Assembly (NCBI RefSeq): GCF_000620785.1
Contig: NZ_JIAI01000001.1
Location: forward strand, 496,001-560,000
Direction of reading: 5' to 3'
DNA length: 64,000 bases
Source of the DNA: Actinospineispora acaciae DSM 45401
GTDB lineage: Bacteria > Actinomycetota > Actinomycetes > Mycobacteriales > Pseudonocardiaceae
This document shows, one piece after another, positions 1 to 8,271 of this stretch. The position numbers and the translations under genes were made by a program. The notes under the pieces were generated by a model that saw only the letters and a list, made by a program, of their open reading frames with translations, searched no databases and was not told where the DNA came from. The number at the start of each line of letters is the position of its first letter. The first letter of the stretch is position 1.

Positions 1-719
1 GCGTCCTCGGTGGCGAAGTTGATCGACTGGGCGCGGGCCTCGGAGGCCAGCGCGTCGCGCATCGTCCGGTCCACGTTCTCCTGCAGCAGGGCCTTGCTCT
101 GCGCCACCGCGATCGGCGGCGCGGCGGCCAGCCGGGTGGCCAGGTCGGTGACGAACGGGTCGATCTCGCCCGGCTCGACCACCCAGGTCACCAGGCCCAG
201 CGAGCGCGCCTCCTCGGCGCCGATCATCTCCGCGAGCAGCGCCAGCCGCTTGGCCTGCTGCATCCCGACCAGCCTGGGCAGCAGCCAGGACCCGCCGAAG
301 TCCAGCGACAGCCCGCGCTTGGCGAAGATCTGGGAGAACCGCGCATCCGGGGTGGCCACCACCAGGTCGCAGCCGAGCGCGAGGTTCCAGCCGGCCCCGA
401 CCGCGACGCCGGACACCTTGGCCACCGACGGCTTGGGCAGCTCGTGCAGCAGCAGCGCCACCTCGTTGATGCCGTGCATCCTCGGCAGCGGGTGGCCGTC
501 GCGGCCGCTGGACAGGTCGGCGCCGGCGCTGAAGTCACCGCCCGCGCCCGTGACCACCAGCGCCCGGACCTCCGGGTCCCTGCCCGCCTCGGCGAGCGCG
601 GTGCGCAGCGCGTCCCAGGTCTCGGGGTCGATGGCGTTCTTGCGGTGCGGCCGGTTGATCGTCAGGGTCAGCACCCCGGCGGCCTTGTCGTGGTCCGAGA
701 GCAGCACGGAGTCGGTCAT
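1..719 (-). CDS. Enoyl-CoA hydratase/isomerase family protein (3' end outside window)
   Basis: Crotonase-fold enzyme acting on acyl-CoA thioesters. The ATG is at 719 and the frame is open to the window edge, so the C-terminus is missing. The visible 239 residues show the N-terminal INRPHRKNAI stretch, the oxyanion-hole region GADLSSG (about residues 66-72), a second oxyanion segment VAVGAGWNLALGCDLV and the segment GLSLDFGGSWLLPRLVG. The last carries the Asp typical of PaaG-type hydratase/isomerases rather than the classical catalytic Glu, so isomerase or atypical hydratase activity is as likely as hydration. It follows the two acyl-CoA dehydrogenase genes by 7 bp and is surely in their operon, acting on their enoyl-CoA product. 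Confidence 0.88.
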   Translation of the reverse strand, partial: MTDSVLLSDHDKAAGVLTLTINRPHRKNAIDPETWDALRTALAEAGRDPEVRALVVTGAGGDFSAGADLSSGRDGHPLPRMHGINEVALLLHELPKPSVAKVSGVAVGAGWNLALGCDLVVATPDARFSQIFAKRGLSLDFGGSWLLPRLVGMQQAKRLALLAEMIGAEEARSLGLVTWVVEPGEIDPFVTDLATRLAAAPPIAVAQSKALLQENVDRTMRDALASEARAQSINFATED

Positions 720-726
720 GACCCTC

Positions 727-1836
727 CTATAGGCCCAGCAGGTCGGCGAGCCGGGCGCGGTGTTGCGCCGGGGCGCCCAGCAGCAGCTCCGAGCCCTTGG
801 CGCGCTTGTAGTACAGGTGCGCGTCGTGCTCCCAGGTATAGCCGATGCCGCCGTGGTACTGCACCATCCCGGTGGCCACCTCGAAGTACGCCGGGCCGAT
901 GTAGCTCTGGGCCAGCGCGGCGGCCAGCGGCAGCTCGGCCCGGTCGTGGTCGGCGGCCCACGCGGCGTAGCGCAGCACCGAGACGGCGTGCTCCCACGCG
1001 CTGTACATGTCCGCGATGCCGTGCTTCACCGCCTGGTACGAGCCGATCGGGCGGCCGAACTGCACGCGGACCTTGGCGTAGTCGGCGGTCAGCTCCATGG
1101 CCCGCTCCAGGCCGCCCACCTGCTCGGCGGCCAGCGCCACGGCGGCCAGGTCGCGCACCAGCTCCAGCGCGGCGGCCGGGTCGGCGCTGGCCAGCGGCCG
1201 GGCGGGGGTCGCGGCGAACGTGAGCTTGGCCAGCCGGCGGGTGGGGTCCAGGCCGTCCAGCGTGGTGCGGGTCAGGCCGGTGGGCTCGCGCACGGCGAAC
1301 CAGCCCGGTCCGTCCTCGGTGCGCGCGTAGACGAGCAGCAGGTCGGCCACGTCGCCGGCCAACACGAACGTCTTGGTGCCGGTCAGCTCCCAGTGCGCGT
1401 CGCGGCGGGTCGCGGTGGTGGCTCCGCCGGTGGCGTCCCACGGGCCGGGCGCCTCGGCCACGGCGAGCGCGCCGATCGTCTCCCCGGACGCCAGGCCCGG
1501 CAGCAGCTCGGCCCGCGCGGCGTCGTCGTCCAGCGCGAGCAGGGCGTCGACCGCGAGCACGGCGGAGCCGAGGAACGGCGAGGGCACCAGCGCCCGGCCC
1601 AGCTCCTCGGCCACCACGGCCCGCTCCACGTGGCCGGCGCCGGAGCCGCCGAGCTCCTCGGGCACCACCAGCCCGAGCACGCCCAGCTCCCCCGCCAGCC
1701 GTGACCACAGCGCGCGGTCGTACCCCTCCCCCGAGGCCATCGCGGCGCGGACCTTCTCCGGCGGTGACTGGTCGGCGAGGAACTTACGGGTGGCGGAGCG
1801 CAGCTCCTGCTGCTCCGAGCTCAGGACGAGCCGCAT
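727..1836 (-). CDS. Acyl-CoA dehydrogenase, short (beta-type) subunit
   Basis: Flavin-dependent acyl-CoA dehydrogenase of 369 residues, starting at the ATG at 1836. The N-terminal helical part begins SSEQQELRSATRKFLAD, the middle domain has ELGGSGAG and the C-terminal helical domain has VQFGRPIGSYQAVKHGIADM and VQYHGGIGYTWEHD. The canonical EGT(S/N) catalytic-Glu motif is absent near the C-terminus; KGSELLLG stands there. Its length and tandem position behind a 398-residue paralogue match the heteromeric alpha/beta dehydrogenases known from actinobacterial steroid and branched acyl-CoA degradation (FadE26/27 and FadE28/29 types). I infer it forms a mixed tetramer with the product of the gene at 1857-3053, and it probably dehydrogenates a bulky acyl-CoA. 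Confidence 0.88.
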   Translation of the reverse strand: MRLVLSSEQQELRSATRKFLADQSPPEKVRAAMASGEGYDRALWSRLAGELGVLGLVVPEELGGSGAGHVERAVVAEELGRALVPSPFLGSAVLAVDALLALDDDAARAELLPGLASGETIGALAVAEAPGPWDATGGATTATRRDAHWELTGTKTFVLAGDVADLLLVYARTEDGPGWFAVREPTGLTRTTLDGLDPTRRLAKLTFAATPARPLASADPAAALELVRDLAAVALAAEQVGGLERAMELTADYAKVRVQFGRPIGSYQAVKHGIADMYSAWEHAVSVLRYAAWAADHDRAELPLAAALAQSYIGPAYFEVATGMVQYHGGIGYTWEHDAHLYYKRAKGSELLLGAPAQHRARLADLLGL

Positions 1837-1856
1837 GGGGATTCTCCTCGGTACTG

Positions 1857-3053
1857 TCAGACCCGCTGGGTGCCGACCTTGAGCTCGCGGAACGGGACGT
1901 CCCTGTCGACCTGCGGCTCCTTCGGCAGGCCCAGGATCCGCTCGCCGATGATGCCGCGCTGGATCTCGTTGGTGCCGCCGGCGATGCCGGAGGCGGGCGC
2001 GGACTTGATCCCGTACGCCAGCTCGGCGGCCTGCTTGTCGTCGGGGTCCCAGGCCACCGCGCCGGCGCCGGCCAGCAGCCCGGCCGTCTCGGTGGCCCGG
2101 CGCAGCAGCAGCGCGCCGGCCAGCTTGGCCACCGAGCCGCGCGCGCCCGGCGGGTGGCCGGCGGCGGCCTCCTGGCGCATCCGCGCGTTGAGCAGCTCCA
2201 GCGCGCGCTCGTGCGCGTACAGGTCGGCGAGCCGGTCGCGGGCCAGCGGGTCGCGGTCGGCGCCGGTGCGGCGGGCCAGCTTGACCAGCGCGGCGAACTC
2301 CAGCGGGCCGCTGCGCGGTCCCCGGGAGCCGCCGATGGACACCCGCTCGTGGCTGAGCATGGTGACCGCCGCCTGCCAGCCCCGGTTCACCTCGCCGATC
2401 ACCCCGTCGGCCGGGATGCGCACGTCGTCGAAGTACACCTCGTTGAACGGCGCCCGCCCGGACATGTCGCGCAGCGGCCGGACCGTCACGCCCGGCGCGT
2501 GCATGTCCACGATGAGCATGGTGATCCCGGCGTGCTTCGGGCGGTCCGGGTCGGTGCGGGCGAGCAGCGCGCCGAAGTCGGCCCACTGGGCGTTCGTGGT
2601 CCACACCTTCTGCCCGTTGACCACCCAGGCGTCGCCGTCGCGCACCGCGCGGGTCTGCAGGCTGGCCACGTCCGAGCCGGCGCCGGGCTCGGAGAACAGC
2701 TGGCACCAGATCTCCTCGCCGCTGAGCATCGGGCGCAGGTAGCGCTGCTTCTGCGCGGGTGTGCCCAGGTCGATCAGGGTGGGGCCGCACATGCCCAGGC
2801 CGATCATGAACGGGTAGCTGGGCAGCTCGAACTCGGCGGCCTCCTCGCCGAAGATCTGCTGCTCGGCCGTGCCGAGGCCCTGGCCGCCGACCTCCTTCGG
2901 CCAGGTGATGCCCGCGTAGCCGGCCTCGTAGAGCGCGGCCTGGAACTCGTGGGCCACCCGCAGCTGCTCGGCGGGTTCCAGCCCGGCGGCCGGTGCCGGC
3001 GCGTTCGCCCGCAGCCAGGTCCGAGCGGCGTCGCGGTACTCCTGTCCGGTCAT
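1857..3053 (-). CDS. Acyl-CoA dehydrogenase, long (alpha-type) subunit
   Basis: Acyl-CoA dehydrogenase of 398 residues, first gene of the minus-strand operon 3053 to <1. Seen in the protein: GITWPKEVGGQGLG, the flavin-binding stretch CQLFSEPGAGSDVASLQT with WVVNGQKVWTT, and near the C-terminus SGIAGGTNEIQRGIIGERILGLP. The canonical YEGT catalytic Glu position reads AGGT, so the catalytic base must lie elsewhere or in the partner subunit, as in heteromeric FadE pairs. The start at 3053 lies just 6 bp from the edge of a palindromic operator shared with the divergent TetR gene at 3130, so repression by that regulator is likely. Confidence 0.9.
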   Translation of the reverse strand: MTGQEYRDAARTWLRANAPAPAAGLEPAEQLRVAHEFQAALYEAGYAGITWPKEVGGQGLGTAEQQIFGEEAAEFELPSYPFMIGLGMCGPTLIDLGTPAQKQRYLRPMLSGEEIWCQLFSEPGAGSDVASLQTRAVRDGDAWVVNGQKVWTTNAQWADFGALLARTDPDRPKHAGITMLIVDMHAPGVTVRPLRDMSGRAPFNEVYFDDVRIPADGVIGEVNRGWQAAVTMLSHERVSIGGSRGPRSGPLEFAALVKLARRTGADRDPLARDRLADLYAHERALELLNARMRQEAAAGHPPGARGSVAKLAGALLLRRATETAGLLAGAGAVAWDPDDKQAAELAYGIKSAPASGIAGGTNEIQRGIIGERILGLPKEPQVDRDVPFRELKVGTQRV

Positions 3054-3059
3054 GGGGCG

Positions 3060-3083
3060 AACTTACCGATCAATCGTTAAGTT
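3060..3083. promoter_or_regulatory. TetR-type operator between acyl-CoA dehydrogenase and tetR
   Basis: Interrupted palindrome of 24 bp in which 20 positions are symmetrical: half-sites AACTTA-C-CGAT and ATCG-T-TAAGTT. It lies in the short space between the divergent starts at 3053 (minus) and 3130 (plus). Size and position are as expected for an autoregulating TetR repressor of the acyl-CoA dehydrogenase operon; binding itself is inferred. Confidence 0.65.
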
Positions 3084-3129
3084 CACAATGCGGGGTCGGG
3101 CCGTCGGCGCCCGGTCATATGCTGGCCCG

Positions 3130-3807
3130 GTGAGCACGGCGCGAGCGGACCGCGCGAACGGCTCGGCGCACGTTCCGCGTGGCGCCGGCCGGGCGGCGAT
3201 CACGGCGGCGGCCAGGGAGGTCTTCGCCGAGCGCGGCTACCACGGCGCGTCGATCCGGGACATCGCCAAGGTCGCCGGGCTGAGCCTGTCCGCGCTCTAC
3301 CACTGGCACTCCAGCAAGCAGGACCTGCTGGCGGAGCTGATCCAGGAGAGCACCAACGACTACTTCCGGGCCTGCGAGCGCGAGCTCGGCGAGGCCGGGG
3401 ACGACCCGGCCGAGCGGTTGGGCGCCATGGTCAGGGCGGCCGTGGAGTACCGGGTGCGGCGGCGGGTGGAGAGCAACATCGCCGCCAGGGAGTGGCGCAA
3501 CCTGGAGCCGGCCCACCAGGAGCGGCTGGACGGGCTGCGCCGCTCGGCGACCCGGCTGTGGGCCGAGGTGATCGACGACGGGGTGGCGCGCGGCGCGTTC
3601 GGCTGCCCGCACCCCGCCGACGCCCGCCGCGCGATCCAGGCGGCGTGCAACGCGATCGCGCAGTGGTACGACCCTGCGGGTGAGGTGGACCTGCCGGAGC
3701 TGGTGCGGCGCTACACGGGCATTGCGATGCGGATCGTGGAGTGCCCCGCTACGCCCAGTCGCGCACCTGCTCCAGGTCGGCCAGCGGGTTCTCCCCGATC
3801 GGCCTGA
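3130..3807 (+). CDS. TetR/AcrR family transcriptional regulator
   Basis: TetR repressor of 225 residues from the GTG at 3130. I prefer this start over the in-frame codon at 3052 because the latter would put coding sequence across the operator at 3060-3083. The HTH occupies about residues 20-65 (AAREVFAERGYHGASIRDIAKVAGLSLSALYHWHSSKQDLL). The C-terminal ligand domain is the Tet_C type seen in acyl-CoA catabolism regulators (ligand unknown). It is divergent from the dehydrogenase operon and probably represses it. Its 3' end overlaps the convergent LLM gene by 59 bp. Confidence 0.87.
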   Translation: MSTARADRANGSAHVPRGAGRAAITAAAREVFAERGYHGASIRDIAKVAGLSLSALYHWHSSKQDLLAELIQESTNDYFRACERELGEAGDDPAERLGAMVRAAVEYRVRRRVESNIAAREWRNLEPAHQERLDGLRRSATRLWAEVIDDGVARGAFGCPHPADARRAIQAACNAIAQWYDPAGEVDLPELVRRYTGIAMRIVECPATPSRAPAPGRPAGSPRSA

Positions 3808-4774
3808 CGTTCAGGATGGTGACGCCGGCCTCCTTGTAGGCGGCGATCCGCTCCTTGACGTAGCCCGCCGGCCCGATCAGGGAGGTGCGCTCGACCAGCT
3901 CGGCCGGCACCGCCGCGGCGGCCTCCTCCTTGCGGCCGGACAGGTAGAGGTCCTGGATGTGGCGGGCCTGGTCGGCGTAGCCGTAGCGGCAGACCAGGTT
4001 GTTGTAGAAGTTGCGGTTCCGCGCGCCCATGCCGCCGATGTAGAGGGCCAGGCTCGGGCGGGCCAGCTCGCGCAGCGCTGTGACGTCCTCGCCGATGGCC
4101 AGCGAGGCGCCGGCGGTCACCTCCAGCGGGCCGAGGTCCTCGGAGCGCTTCGCCTTTCCCCTGGCCAGCGACTCGCCCCAGACCTCGGCCGCCTTGTCCG
4201 GGACGAAGATGGTCGGGATCCAGCCGTTCGCCACCTCGGCGGTGAGCGCCACGTTGGCGTCCCCCAGCGCCGCGACGAAGATCGGGATGTCCGGGCGGGG
4301 CGGGTGGTTGATCAGCTTGAGCGGCTTGCCGAGGCCGGTGCCTTTGTCCTCGGGCAGCGGGATCGGGTACAGCCCGTCGTTGACCAGCCGCTCGCGGCGC
4401 CACACCCGGCGACAGATGTCGATGATCTCGCGGGTGCGCGCCACCGGCCGGTCGTAGGGCACCGCGTGCCAGCCCTCGATGACCTGCGGCCCGGAGGCGC
4501 CGAGGCCGAGGATCGCCCGGCCGCCGGAGAGGTGGTCCAGCCCGGCGGCGGTCTGGGCGATCAGCGCGGGGGTGCGCGAGTACAGCGGCAGGATCGCCGA
4601 GCCGATGAGCACCCGCTCGGTGCGCGCGGCCAGGTAGCCCATCAGGGTCGGGGCGTCGTAGCCGTAGGCCTCGGCGACCCACACCACGTCCAGCCCGGCC
4701 CGTTCCCAGGACCTGATCCGCTCGACGCTCTCCAGCACGTTGCCCGCGTAGTGCACCATCGAGCCCAGCCTCAT
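3749..4774 (-). CDS. LLM-class flavin/F420-dependent oxidoreductase
   Basis: Luciferase-like TIM-barrel protein of 341 residues. Typical features are the N-terminal AGLDVVWVAEAYGYDAPTLMGYLAART, IGSAILPLYSRTPALIAQTAAGLDHLSGGRAILGLGAS (family hallmark, about residues 58-95) and the C-terminal barrel strand GVTILNVRPIG. Such proteins use F420 or FMN for hydride transfer or monooxygenation; the sequence does not decide which, although actinobacterial members of this length are often F420-dependent. It is the last gene of the catabolic operon 11159-3749, 18 bp behind the kinase gene, so its substrate is probably an intermediate of that pathway. Confidence 0.86.
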   Translation of the reverse strand: MRLGSMVHYAGNVLESVERIRSWERAGLDVVWVAEAYGYDAPTLMGYLAARTERVLIGSAILPLYSRTPALIAQTAAGLDHLSGGRAILGLGASGPQVIEGWHAVPYDRPVARTREIIDICRRVWRRERLVNDGLYPIPLPEDKGTGLGKPLKLINHPPRPDIPIFVAALGDANVALTAEVANGWIPTIFVPDKAAEVWGESLARGKAKRSEDLGPLEVTAGASLAIGEDVTALRELARPSLALYIGGMGARNRNFYNNLVCRYGYADQARHIQDLYLSGRKEEAAAAVPAELVERTSLIGPAGYVKERIAAYKEAGVTILNVRPIGENPLADLEQVRDWA

Positions 4775-4792
4775 GCCTGTCTCCCTTTGTGG

Positions 4793-5842
4793 TCAGCCGA
4801 TACCGCCGATACCGAGGTCACGCAGTGCGTCCCGGGCCGCGTGCACCAGCGCTTCGGCCTGCTCGCCGCGCTGGCGCGCCTGGTCGAGATAGCCGTCGTC
4901 GCCCATCACGCCGGCCAGGTAGCGGGCGTGCACGCCGGCCATGATGCAGGCCGAGCGCCAGCGGGCGAACGCGACGAAGTACGGCAGGTTGGACACGTCC
5001 CGGCCGGACGTCTTGGCGTAGCGGGCGACCAGCTCGTCCTGGCTCGGGAAGCCGGGCGCGGCGCTCGGACCCGGTGTGGTCGGGCCGGGGCCGGCGTCGG
5101 GGAGCTGCCAGGTGGCGACCAGCCAGCCCAGGTCGGCCAGCGGGTCGCCGGTGGTGGCCAGCTCCCAGTCGAACACCGCGCGCACCCGCCCGTCCGGGCC
5201 GAAGGCCATGTTCCCCGGGCGGAAGTCGCCGTGCACGATGCCGTCGCCCTGCGCGGGCACCCTGGCGGCGAGCAGGTCGTGCACCTCGTCGAGCAGGTCG
5301 AGGTTGGCGGCCCCGGAGCGGTGCACCTGCCGATGCCAGCGGTAGAGCTGGCGTTCCACATAGCCGCGCGAGCGCACCAGGTCGCCCAGCCCGACCTCGA
5401 CCGGGTCCACCTCGTGCAGCCTGATCAGCACGTCCACCACGTCGCGGCCGGCGCACGGGCGCGCGCTCGGGGCCAGGCGCAGGCCGGCGTCCAGGTCCGC
5501 GAGCACGAGCCCGTCGACGAACTCCATGACGTAGAACTCCGCGCCGGTCACCGCCGGGTCGGCGCAGTACGCCAGCGGTTGGGGCACCGGCACCGCGGTC
5601 GGGGCCAGCGCGGACAGGAACCGCCACTCGCGGCCCATGTCGTGGGCGGTGGACAGCACCCCGCCGGTGGGCGGGCGGCGCAGCGCGAAGGCGGCGCCGG
5701 CGGCGTCCTCGACCCGGTAGGTCAGGTTGGAGCGGCCGCCGGCGACCAGCGTGAACGTGACGGGCGCGACCAGCCCGGGGACGTTGGCGGCCAGCCAGTC
5801 GGTGACCGGCGCGCGCTCGATGCCGGCTTCAGCGCCCGACAT
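4793..5842 (-). CDS. APH/ACAD10-like phosphotransferase
   Basis: Kinase-fold protein of 349 residues of the aminoglycoside phosphotransferase superfamily. Visible are the N-lobe (FTLVAGGRSNLTYRV), the catalytic loop HGDFRPGN (about residue 200) and the Mg-binding VFDWELATTGDPLADLGW (about 222-240). Family knowledge: homologues fused or adjacent to acyl-CoA dehydrogenases (ACAD10/11 kinase domain, LvaA) phosphorylate 4-hydroxyacyl-CoAs so that phosphate can be eliminated. Here it lies among acyl-CoA genes and not near antibiotic genes, so acyl-CoA phosphorylation is a better guess than drug resistance. Its start overlaps the end of the enoyl-CoA hydratase gene by 14 bp. Confidence 0.85.
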   Translation of the reverse strand: MSGAEAGIERAPVTDWLAANVPGLVAPVTFTLVAGGRSNLTYRVEDAAGAAFALRRPPTGGVLSTAHDMGREWRFLSALAPTAVPVPQPLAYCADPAVTGAEFYVMEFVDGLVLADLDAGLRLAPSARPCAGRDVVDVLIRLHEVDPVEVGLGDLVRSRGYVERQLYRWHRQVHRSGAANLDLLDEVHDLLAARVPAQGDGIVHGDFRPGNMAFGPDGRVRAVFDWELATTGDPLADLGWLVATWQLPDAGPGPTTPGPSAAPGFPSQDELVARYAKTSGRDVSNLPYFVAFARWRSACIMAGVHARYLAGVMGDDGYLDQARQRGEQAEALVHAARDALRDLGIGGIG

Positions 5843-6572
5843 AGTGCGGTGCCCGTTTCTCCAGGAAGGACCGGACGCCCTCGCGGTGGTCCTCGGTCGC
5901 GAACAGCTCGCCGAGCCGGGCGCTCACCCAGGTCCCCAGGTCGGACCAGTCGGGGTCCAGGGCGCGGCGCAGGCCGGCCTTGAGCGCGGCCACCGCGAGC
6001 GGCGGGTTGGACGCGATCCGCTCCGCCAGCTCCAGCGCGGTCGGGAGCAGCCGGTCGTCGTCCACCACCCGCCCGACCAGGCCGATCCGCTCGGCCCGCT
6101 CGGCGCCGATCACCTCCCCGGTGAACAGCAGCTCGGCGGCCCGCTCCCGCCCGACGAGCTGGGCCAGGCGCGCGAGGCCGGCCACGTCGCTGCACAACCC
6201 GCGCTTGACGAACAGCTCGCCGAAGCGCGCCGAGCGGGCGGCCACGCGGAGGTCGGCCATGAGCGCGAGCTCCATCCCCCAGCCCACCGCGGGCCCGTTC
6301 ACCGCGGCGATCACCGGGACGTCGGTCTCCAGCAGTGCGGCGGCGGCCGGGGTGAGCCGGGGCTCTTCCGGGGATGCCATCTCGCGCACGTCGTCGCCGG
6401 AGCAGAACGAGCGGCCGGCCCCGGTGATCACCAGGACCCGGGCGGCGGTGGCCCTGACCAGGTCGGTCAGCTCGCGGTAGGTCTGGGCGCGCAGCGCGTT
6501 GTGCACCTCCGGCCGGTTCAGCGTCACGATCCCGACATGGCCCCGGGGCTGGTAGGTGACGTCACGCGCCAT
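5829..6572 (-). CDS. Enoyl-CoA hydratase/isomerase family protein
   Basis: Crotonase-family protein of 247 residues, close to the usual 250-260. Seen: LNRPEVHNALRAQTY, the oxyanion segment GAGRSFCSGDDVREM (about residues 51-65), AAVNGPAVGWGMELALMADLRVA (about 87-109) and GELFVKRGLCSDVAGLARLAQLVG. The position of the classical catalytic Glu is not conserved, and an Asp (CSD) is found where PaaG-like members have theirs. It would hydrate or isomerise the enoyl-CoA produced in this operon. It overlaps the ligase gene (11 bp) and the kinase gene (14 bp), indicating translational coupling. Confidence 0.88.
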   Translation of the reverse strand: MARDVTYQPRGHVGIVTLNRPEVHNALRAQTYRELTDLVRATAARVLVITGAGRSFCSGDDVREMASPEEPRLTPAAAALLETDVPVIAAVNGPAVGWGMELALMADLRVAARSARFGELFVKRGLCSDVAGLARLAQLVGRERAAELLFTGEVIGAERAERIGLVGRVVDDDRLLPTALELAERIASNPPLAVAALKAGLRRALDPDWSDLGTWVSARLGELFATEDHREGVRSFLEKRAPHYVGR

Positions 6573-8271
6573 CGGGTCTCCCCTCGGTGAGCTCGGTGCG
6601 CAGGTCCTTTTTGAGTACCTTGCCGGACTGGGTGCGGGGAAGCGGCTCGGTTCGAAAGATTACGTGGTCGGGCACCTTGAAGGCGGCCAGTCGTTCGGCG
6701 ACGTGGCGGCGCAGTTCGTCGGCGGTGGCGTGGTTCTCGGCTACCACCACCGCGACCGCGCGCTCGCCGTAGTCCGCGTCGGGCACGCCGAGCACCGCCA
6801 CGTCGGCGACCGCCGGGTGTTCGAACAGCGCGGCCTCCACCTCGGTGCAGTAGATGTTCTCGCCGCCCCGGATCACCACGTCCTTGAGCCGGTCCACCAC
6901 GTAGAGCCAGCCGTCCTGGACCCGGCCCAGGTCGCCGCTGTGGAACCAGCCGTCGGTGAACGCCTCCTCGGTGGCCGCCGGGTTGTTCCAGTAGCCGCGC
7001 ACCACGTTCGGCCCCCGGAACCACAGCTCGCCGACCTCGCCGTCGGGCAGGTCCGCGCCGGTCGCCGGGTCGACCACCCGCACGTCCGCGCCCGGCACGC
7101 AGCGCCCGACGCTGTCCGGCCTCGCGACGTAGTCCGCGCCGGTGTTGGTCGCGACGGCCGAGGTGGTCTCGGTGAGCCCGTACCCGTTGCCCGGCGCGAC
7201 CAGCGAGCCGAACTCGGCGTCGATGCGTCCGATCAGGTCCGGCGGGATCGAGGTGCCGCCCATGCCGATGGTGGCCAGGCTGTCCAGCCCGCCGCCGTCC
7301 GCCACGAGCTGGCGCATGAGCGTGGGCACGCCGGAGGCGGTGGTCAGCCGTTCGCGGCGGATCAGCTCGCGGGCCTGTTCGAGGTCCCATTTGTAGAGCG
7401 TGGCCAGCCTGGCGCCGAGCGCGGTGGTCACGCACAGGGCGTTGATCCCGGCGATGTGGAAGAACGGGAACGTGCACAGGGTGCCGGGCCTCGGCGCGTC
7501 CGGGTCGGGCGGCGGTGGCGGCGTGCCGCCGTTTGCGAAGATCGCGCTGACCGTCGCGCCGAGCACCATGTTGCGTGTGTTGGTGCAGTGGTTGCGGTGG
7601 GTGCCGATCGCGCCCTTGGGGCGGCCGGTGGTGCCCGAGGTGTAGAGGATCGTCGCGTCGTCGTCGGGCGCCACCGTGACGTCCGGTTCACCCGCGTCCG
7701 CATGCGTGGCGAGCGAGTCGACCAGCTCGTCCCAGCCGCGCACCCCGGGCGCCGGCCGCCCGGCGCCCCTGACCTCGACCAGCGGGATCCGTCCCAGCTC
7801 GTCGCGGCGCGGGGCGAGCAGGGCGGTGCGCTCGGCGTCCGCGACCAGCAGCCGCGCCCCGGAGTCGGTGAGGGCATAGCACAGCTCCGGGGCGCTCCAC
7901 CAGGCGTTCAGCGGCACCACCACCAGCCCGGCGAGCTGGGCGGCCCAGAACACCGGCGCCCACTCCGGGTAGTTGCGCATGCTCACCGCCACCCGGTCGC
8001 CGTGGCTCAGTCCGTACTCGTCGAGCAGGCAGCGGGCCAGCTCGGACGCCAGCCGCAGGTGCTCGGCGAAGCTCCGGCGTTCGTCCTGGTAGATCAGGAA
8101 GTCGTGGTCGCCGAACGCGGTCGTGTTCAGCACCAGCTCGCGCAGCGTCTGCGGCCCCCGGGTGTAGACGCGCATGGGCACGCCGCCGACCTCGCGCTCG
8201 GCCACCTCGAACTCCTGGCCGGGCGCGGTGAGCCGGGCGGTCAGCTCGGCCCTTGACCCGGCCGCGCTCAC
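6562..8271 (-). CDS. Acyl-CoA synthetase (AMP-forming, ANL superfamily)
   Basis: Activates a carboxylic acid to its CoA thioester through an acyl-adenylate. Protein of 569 residues from the GTG at 8271, which overlaps the TGA of the SMP-30 gene (GTGA). All ANL motifs are present: ILYTSGTTGRPKG (about 207-219), GYGLTETTS, GELWFRGPNVVRGYWN, GWFHSGDLGRVQDGWLYVVDR (about 440) and the C-terminal KVLKKDL lysine (about 550). The substrate cannot be read from sequence. In this operon the natural candidate is the hydroxy acid released by the lactonase encoded just upstream. Confidence 0.92.
   Translation of the reverse strand: MSAAGSRAELTARLTAPGQEFEVAEREVGGVPMRVYTRGPQTLRELVLNTTAFGDHDFLIYQDERRSFAEHLRLASELARCLLDEYGLSHGDRVAVSMRNYPEWAPVFWAAQLAGLVVVPLNAWWSAPELCYALTDSGARLLVADAERTALLAPRRDELGRIPLVEVRGAGRPAPGVRGWDELVDSLATHADAGEPDVTVAPDDDATILYTSGTTGRPKGAIGTHRNHCTNTRNMVLGATVSAIFANGGTPPPPPDPDAPRPGTLCTFPFFHIAGINALCVTTALGARLATLYKWDLEQARELIRRERLTTASGVPTLMRQLVADGGGLDSLATIGMGGTSIPPDLIGRIDAEFGSLVAPGNGYGLTETTSAVATNTGADYVARPDSVGRCVPGADVRVVDPATGADLPDGEVGELWFRGPNVVRGYWNNPAATEEAFTDGWFHSGDLGRVQDGWLYVVDRLKDVVIRGGENIYCTEVEAALFEHPAVADVAVLGVPDADYGERAVAVVVAENHATADELRRHVAERLAAFKVPDHVIFRTEPLPRTQSGKVLKKDLRTELTEGRPDGA

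Noticed and set aside
4793..5842. Aminoglycoside resistance gene
   Set aside because: Kinase motifs are of the broad APH superfamily, but the context is entirely acyl-CoA metabolism and the motifs fit the ACAD10-like branch.
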